Source: an uncultured Terriglobales bacterium
Lineage (GTDB): Bacteria > Acidobacteriota > Terriglobia > Terriglobales > Acidobacteriaceae
Assembly (NCBI GenBank): GCA_955652395.1
Contig: CATPBJ010000052.1
Span: forward strand, 1-35,317
Direction of reading: 5' to 3'
DNA: 35,317 nt
The notes under the pieces were generated by a model. That model was not told the origin of the DNA, searched no databases, and saw nothing but the letters and a program-made list of their open reading frames with translations. The translations under genes and the position numbers were made by a program. Shown here piece by piece: positions 31,127-35,317 of the stretch (position 1 is its first letter; the number at the start of each line of letters is the position of its first letter).

Positions 31127-33031
31127 TTAAGGGCGCTGACTGGCGATGGTGCCGCTTTCCGCGTCCTGCACCTTTATTCCATTATGTTCCAAAGTGTTGC
31201 CAGTTGCACGATCGAGCTCAATTTTTGCCTTTTCATAGGTCGTCATGGCGGTGACCATATCCAGTTCGGCGACGGAAAGGTCCCGCTGGGCGGTCATGGT
31301 CTGGTAAGTCGATCCCGCCCCCAGCGTCTGCTCCTTCTGCATGATCTCGAACGTACGCTGCGCCAGGTCCCGTGCCTTTCGAGCGGCCCCTACCCGCGCC
31401 CCGGTCTGTTCCAGTGCATATTGTGCGTTTCGCACTTCAATCCGGATTTGTTTTCTCAATTGCTCCCGGCGCAGTTCGGCCTGCCGATATTCCAACTCCG
31501 AGCGGTACTGATCTGCCCTGGCCACCCGATTTCGTAAGGGGATATTGAGACTCAGCCCAATGTAGTAATCAGGAGAGGAATTGTTGAAGGCGTTCGCCAG
31601 AGCCCCGGAGTAATCTATGGGCACGCTCGAAGAATTCGGAGTTGGAAGGTTGTAGATTGGATTCAGAGGTCCGGCCAATCCCGATCCTCCATAGAAGCCG
31701 ACCAGGGCCAGTGACGGCAACAGCGCATTGCGGGCAGCCCTCCCGCTGATCTGACGGCTTGCCAGGTCAACATCGGATTCGGCGAGTTCAGGACGGTCGC
31801 GCAACGCTTGGGCGATAAGGTCTTGGACGGCCTCCGTGCCCTGTGTTTCGACGGACTCGAAGCGGTCCACAGGCACAACCGGCACGGCTTCAAGTACTGG
31901 GTCATCAAGACTCTTGGTCAATGCGTTCTTGATGAGTAATTCCTGAAGTTGCAGGCTGGTACGCGCCACTGTCAAGTCTTGATCGCGCTTTGACACTTCA
32001 GCTTCAGCGCGCATCACGTCCATCGCCGGAACGCTCTCAAGCTGAAGCTGTTTCTTGGCATTGTCCAGCGACTGCTGCGCAAACGCTCGCGACTGATCAT
32101 TGACCCGAGCCTGCTCATAGGCGTTTACGAGGTCCCAATAAATATTCTTGATCTGCGTGATGGTTGCGATCACCTGGTCTTTGAACCCGATGTCAGAGAT
32201 CTTCTTATTGTTCTTTGCGATCGTTAGATAGCGTAGATTGGGTCCAAAACCGAATCCCGCCAGCAACTGCTGCTGGAAGGAGAAGCGGTACATCGAATTC
32301 AGGACTGGGGACAAATTGAAGAACGGACTGTTCGTGGTCTGACGGCTATTGTTGAACTCGACGGTAAAACTGGTTCCTGTCGGAAAAGCCTGCGAGTAGG
32401 TAACGCTTGCCTGTCCGGTGTTCGATTGCAGCGACGGCACACCGTAGACCTGCTGATTGGCCAGGGGGGTAGTCTGGTGTTCAGCGCCGACCGACGCGAT
32501 GATTGAGGGATCGTACGAAGCGACTGCTGTGCCCGCCCCCAAGGTAGATTGCACCAATCCGGACGCGCCCGCCCCTGCTCCACCCGCGCCGCCGGTCGTA
32601 CCACCTGCGCCCGCTCCCGGAGCTCCTGTGCCGAAACCGCCAACTCCGCCGCCGGGAGTTCCTTGCACCACGCCGGCATTTACGCCACGAAAAATTCCGC
32701 CCGCTTGAGTGCGCAATATATCCATGTTGGCGATGGGCAGATTGTAGCGGGCGATAGCCAGGTCGAGATTGTTCTCCAGCGCCAGCCGGATGGCATCCTC
32801 GAGAGACAGGTACAGTTTGCCGTCGCGGATCAATTGCCCAAGCAGCGGAGAATTCGCAAGGTCTGGGCGAGGAACCTGATCCGCCGAATACGCGCTGAGA
32901 GGATTGTGCGATGCAGGCATATCAAGGCGAACAGACGCGTTTGTCTGTCCGGAAGCTGTCGCAGTCACGGCGACGAGGAACCATGACACGCATCGCATTA
33001 GAAAGTTAGGCCAGCGAGCAAGCTCCCTCAT
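31127..33031 (-). CDS. TolC-family outer membrane efflux protein
   Basis: A 634-aa protein. The N-terminus (LMRCVSWFLVAVTATASGQT) is a signal peptide. Paired outer-membrane factor repeats are seen in LSLEDAIRLALENNLDLAIA, ITQIKNIYWDLVNAYEQARV, DVMRAEAEVSKRDQDLTVAR and the mirror half ELAESDVDLASRQISGRAAR, YYIGLSLNIPLRNRVARADQ. The closing AELDMVTAMTTYEKAKIELD matches the usual end. It is longer than E. coli TolC (about 470 mature) because of an N-terminal extension and a Gly/Ala/Pro-rich insertion at residues 124-157. It overlaps the ABC ATPase stop (ATGA). It should form a trimeric outer-membrane and periplasmic channel. No membrane-fusion protein gene is seen in the window, though one could lie beyond its right edge. 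Confidence 0.92.
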   Translation of the reverse strand: MRELARWPNFLMRCVSWFLVAVTATASGQTNASVRLDMPASHNPLSAYSADQVPRPDLANSPLLGQLIRDGKLYLSLEDAIRLALENNLDLAIARYNLPIANMDILRTQAGGIFRGVNAGVVQGTPGGGVGGFGTGAPGAGAGGTTGGAGGAGAGASGLVQSTLGAGTAVASYDPSIIASVGAEHQTTPLANQQVYGVPSLQSNTGQASVTYSQAFPTGTSFTVEFNNSRQTTNSPFFNLSPVLNSMYRFSFQQQLLAGFGFGPNLRYLTIAKNNKKISDIGFKDQVIATITQIKNIYWDLVNAYEQARVNDQSRAFAQQSLDNAKKQLQLESVPAMDVMRAEAEVSKRDQDLTVARTSLQLQELLIKNALTKSLDDPVLEAVPVVPVDRFESVETQGTEAVQDLIAQALRDRPELAESDVDLASRQISGRAARNALLPSLALVGFYGGSGLAGPLNPIYNLPTPNSSSVPIDYSGALANAFNNSSPDYYIGLSLNIPLRNRVARADQYRSELEYRQAELRREQLRKQIRIEVRNAQYALEQTGARVGAARKARDLAQRTFEIMQKEQTLGAGSTYQTMTAQRDLSVAELDMVTAMTTYEKAKIELDRATGNTLEHNGIKVQDAESGTIASQRP

Positions 33032-33735
33032 TGCTGCACCGTTTCATACGGCTGTAAGTCCGGGTTTGCCGTGTCGCCGACCATCCAGCCGTCGCGCAAT
33101 TGAATAGTGCGAGTGCCATAGGCTGCGTTAACTTCTGAGTGGGTCACCTGAACAATCGTCGTTCCCTGCTGGTTCAGCTCGCGAAAGAGTTCCATGATTT
33201 CCTTAGCCTGTGACGAGTGCAAATTCCCCGTGGGCTCGTCGGCAAGCAGGAGCGCGGGTTTGTGGATGACGGCGCGGGCAACTCCTACCAACTGCTGCTG
33301 TCCTCCGGAAAGCTGGCTGGGAAACAAATCTTTCTTGGCGACGATCTGGAACCGGTCGAGTGTGTCAGCCACCGGGCTCTGCCGCTGACCGCTTGGGACA
33401 TCTTTATAAGAGAGCGGCAGGTCAATGTTCTCGCGCACGGTCAGATCATCGAGCAAGTGATAGCTCTGAAACACCACGCCGATGTTGCGTTTGGCCAGCT
33501 CGCCACGCTGTTTACGCTTCATCTCATGGACGGCCTGCTCGCGAAACCAGTACTCTCCTCCCCACTGATCGTCGAGTAAGGCAAGCACATTTAACAGGGA
33601 AGACTTCCCTGCCCCGGACGGCCCCATGATAGTCACGAACTCACCTTGGCGAATCTCCAAATCGATGCGGCGCAAAACCCATGTTTGACCGGCGGCAGTT
33701 TTATAGCTTCGTTCGACATTCTTCAATTGAATCAT
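33028..33735 (-). CDS. ABC transporter ATP-binding protein (LolD/MacB type)
   Basis: A 235-aa ATPase with GPSGAGKSS (Walker A, about 39-47), FQSYHLLDDLTVRENI (Q loop), LSGGQQQ (signature), ALLLADEPTGNL (Walker B) and a final VTHSEVNAAYG (H loop). The signature LSGGQQQLVGVARA and the SSLLNVLALLDD start belong to the MacB/LolD/FtsE-like group that drives FtsX-type permeases. The final helix is followed by an extension (NPDLQPYETVQQ) that overlaps the next gene. It is 41 bases after the permease gene and overlaps TolC. The neighbour permease of the ADOP type is its likely partner. Confidence 0.93.
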   Translation of the reverse strand: MIQLKNVERSYKTAAGQTWVLRRIDLEIRQGEFVTIMGPSGAGKSSLLNVLALLDDQWGGEYWFREQAVHEMKRKQRGELAKRNIGVVFQSYHLLDDLTVRENIDLPLSYKDVPSGQRQSPVADTLDRFQIVAKKDLFPSQLSGGQQQLVGVARAVIHKPALLLADEPTGNLHSSQAKEIMELFRELNQQGTTIVQVTHSEVNAAYGTRTIQLRDGWMVGDTANPDLQPYETVQQ

Positions 33736-33776
33736 TTCACTCTCGCTTCAGAGATATCCATACTTACAGGAACGAA

Positions 33777-35317
33777 CTATTCAGACCTCAAGGCTTCTGT
33801 CGGATCCACATGCGCGGCTCGCCACGCCGGCAGCAGACCCGAGGCAACCGACACCAACAAGAGCAGCACAGCAGCGGCGGCCAATGTCAAAGGGTCGTGA
33901 GGACTCAAGCCAAAGAGCATGCTGCTCACAAGACGCGTTCCGGCCAGCGACAGACACGCTCCAACAAGTATCCCCGCTCCGATCACGATTAAAATTTCAC
34001 GCAGCACGACCCACAGCACCTGCCAGCGCGTCGATCCCAAGGCAAGTCGAATTCCCAATTCGCTGGTACGCCGCGCGACGCTGTAAGACATCACGCCATA
34101 CAGGCCCAGGCAGGCCAGGCCCAGAGCCAAGACGCCGAATATGGTCGTGAGCCGGGCAATCAGTCGTTGCTGTGTCAGGTTGTTCCGTACCTGTTCGGCC
34201 AATGTCGTCATGCCGCCGATCGGTAGATTCGGGTCGACAGTGCGGACGGCTTGCCGGACTTGTGAGATCAACTGGCTCGGATCGGCAACCGTGCGCACGT
34301 CGAGACTTTCCACATCGATGACGTCCTGCGCAATCGAGTGATAAATCATGGGCGGCGCCTCTTCGCGGATGTCGTTCACGCGCGCATCTTTGACGACGCC
34401 GACAATATGGAAGCGGTGATCGCTAACCTGGTCATAGCCGAAGTACTGGCCAATAGGATTCTTGTCTTTCAGGAACTCGCGAACGAAAGTCTGGTTTACG
34501 ATCGTGACGGGGGGAGTTTTCTCGTTGTCAGTGGTCGCGAACTTCCTGCCTTCGACGAGCGGAATTCCAACCGTGTCGAAGAAGTGGTGATTGACGCGCC
34601 GCTCCTGGGCATCTGTTTCACCATTGGTATGTGGAATTCCGGGAAGGTAGATGTCGCTCGAGTCACCACATCCAATCGCGAGGCCGCAGCTGGCCAGCGA
34701 TGCCGAGCGCACACCCGGGATGGCCTCCACCTGCTCGATTAGCCGCTGATATAAAGAGGATAGTTGCTCCTGCTTGCCCCCCCCCATATGCGTGTCCAGC
34801 CATACCGTCAGGATGTGAGCCTGATCAAAACCAGGATCCAGCTCGGAGAAATTCCGGAGAGTGCGAAGAAACAAGCTGGCCCCAACCAGAAGAACGAGGG
34901 AAAGCGCGACCTGCGAGGCTACGAGCGTCTGTTTCAACGACCGGCCGGCGCCAACGCGCCCTGTGCCCGCGAATCCTCGCGAGCTGGCCTTCAGCGCGTG
35001 GACCGGCTCAACTCGTGTGCCCTGCACTGCCGGAGCCAAGCCAAACAGGAATCCAGTCAGCAATGCAAGCGCTGTGCTGAAAAAGAGAACGCGGGCATCC
35101 GGCGCAAGATTCAGCAGGATCATCGCGCCTCCGCCGGATGCCCACTTAGGCAAAACGGCGCTGCACCAGTAAGCGATCCCGATACCAAGCACTGCGCCGA
35201 AACCAGACAGCAGGATGCATTCACTCAGAAGCTGACGCGCCAGCCGCGTACGGGTTGCTCCCAAGGAAAGGCGCACGGCGATTTCACGTTCGCGTGCCGC
35301 TGCCCGCGCCGACAGGA
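33777..35317 (-). CDS. FtsX/MacB-type ABC permease, acidobacterial ADOP family (5' end outside window)
   Basis: The frame stays open to the right edge (35315 is a codon start); the residues ARAAAREREIAVRLSLGATR cross position 35276, so the true start lies beyond. The visible part is about 513 aa. It contains a first FtsX half-domain end (RLARQLLSECILLSGFGAVL), a central helix before a periplasmic domain (LVASQVALSLVLLVGASLFL), the large MacB_PCD-like periplasmic region (about 34100-34850) and a second FtsX domain: GVLALGLACLGLYGVMSYSV, then RRTSELGIRLALGSTRWQVL and a final GLLPAWRAAHVDPTEALRSE. The duplicated FtsX module is the ADOP pattern common in acidobacteria. It is transcribed with an ATPase, so it is not an orphan. 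Substrate unknown; lipoprotein or hydrophobic-compound handling is likely. Confidence 0.9.
   Translation of the reverse strand, partial: LSARAAAREREIAVRLSLGATRTRLARQLLSECILLSGFGAVLGIGIAYWCSAVLPKWASGGGAMILLNLAPDARVLFFSTALALLTGFLFGLAPAVQGTRVEPVHALKASSRGFAGTGRVGAGRSLKQTLVASQVALSLVLLVGASLFLRTLRNFSELDPGFDQAHILTVWLDTHMGGGKQEQLSSLYQRLIEQVEAIPGVRSASLASCGLAIGCGDSSDIYLPGIPHTNGETDAQERRVNHHFFDTVGIPLVEGRKFATTDNEKTPPVTIVNQTFVREFLKDKNPIGQYFGYDQVSDHRFHIVGVVKDARVNDIREEAPPMIYHSIAQDVIDVESLDVRTVADPSQLISQVRQAVRTVDPNLPIGGMTTLAEQVRNNLTQQRLIARLTTIFGVLALGLACLGLYGVMSYSVARRTSELGIRLALGSTRWQVLWVVLREILIVIGAGILVGACLSLAGTRLVSSMLFGLSPHDPLTLAAAAVLLLLVSVASGLLPAWRAAHVDPTEALRSE

Overview
The window reads as a moderately GC-rich chromosome segment of an acidobacterium (Acidobacteriota, Terriglobia-like). 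This is inferred from family content: an FtsX/MacB permease of the acidobacterial ADOP type in an operon with TolC and an NtrC-type regulator, a SYLF protein, an Lmo0937-type mini membrane protein and an Ig-like/OmpA protein. There is no rRNA, tRNA, CRISPR array or recognisable transposase.

Layout. (1) 1-8.5 kb is mixed accessory sequence: a zinc-dependent phospholipase C-like gene cut by the left edge, a frame-disrupted alpha/beta hydrolase, several small proteins, a SYLF lipid-binding protein, a broken OmpA-like gene with a good terminator, an exported lipoprotein-sorting-like protein, a Crp/Fnr regulator and a frame-disrupted sensor kinase. (2) 8.75-20.77 kb is the core: ten minus-strand genes, mostly overlapping or within about 40 bp, for purine breakdown (allantoinase; three-subunit xanthine dehydrogenase; OHCU decarboxylase; HIU hydrolase; membrane urate hydroxylase; allantoate amidohydrolase; ureidoglycine aminohydrolase; a plant-like ureidoglycolate amidohydrolase). 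A 199-bp divergent promoter region separates them from a plus-strand guanine deaminase and an NCS2 purine permease. Together they predict import of purine bases, guanine to xanthine, xanthine/hypoxanthine to urate, and urate through allantoin to glyoxylate, CO2 and ammonia. (3) 20.77-24.4 kb is a phosphoketolase/acetate kinase pair that can turn sugar phosphates into acetate and ATP. (4) 24.6-28.3 kb holds tatA, a broken Tat-signal gene, a frameshifted DUF2231 gene, an ECF sigma/anti-sigma pair, and a stretch of gene remnants (a galactarate/altronate dehydratase C-terminus, a winged-helix regulator fragment and an unidentified coding remnant). (5) 28.3-35.3 kb is an operon read right to left: ABC permease (partial), ATPase, TolC, sigma54 response regulator and histidine kinase. 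It is probably a self-regulated efflux or envelope system.

The purine, phosphoketolase and efflux operons are read as long, uninterrupted frames with intact motifs, whereas at least six genes outside them carry frameshifts or truncations. That contrast suggests real decay in the accessory stretches, though sequencing error cannot be excluded from this sequence alone.
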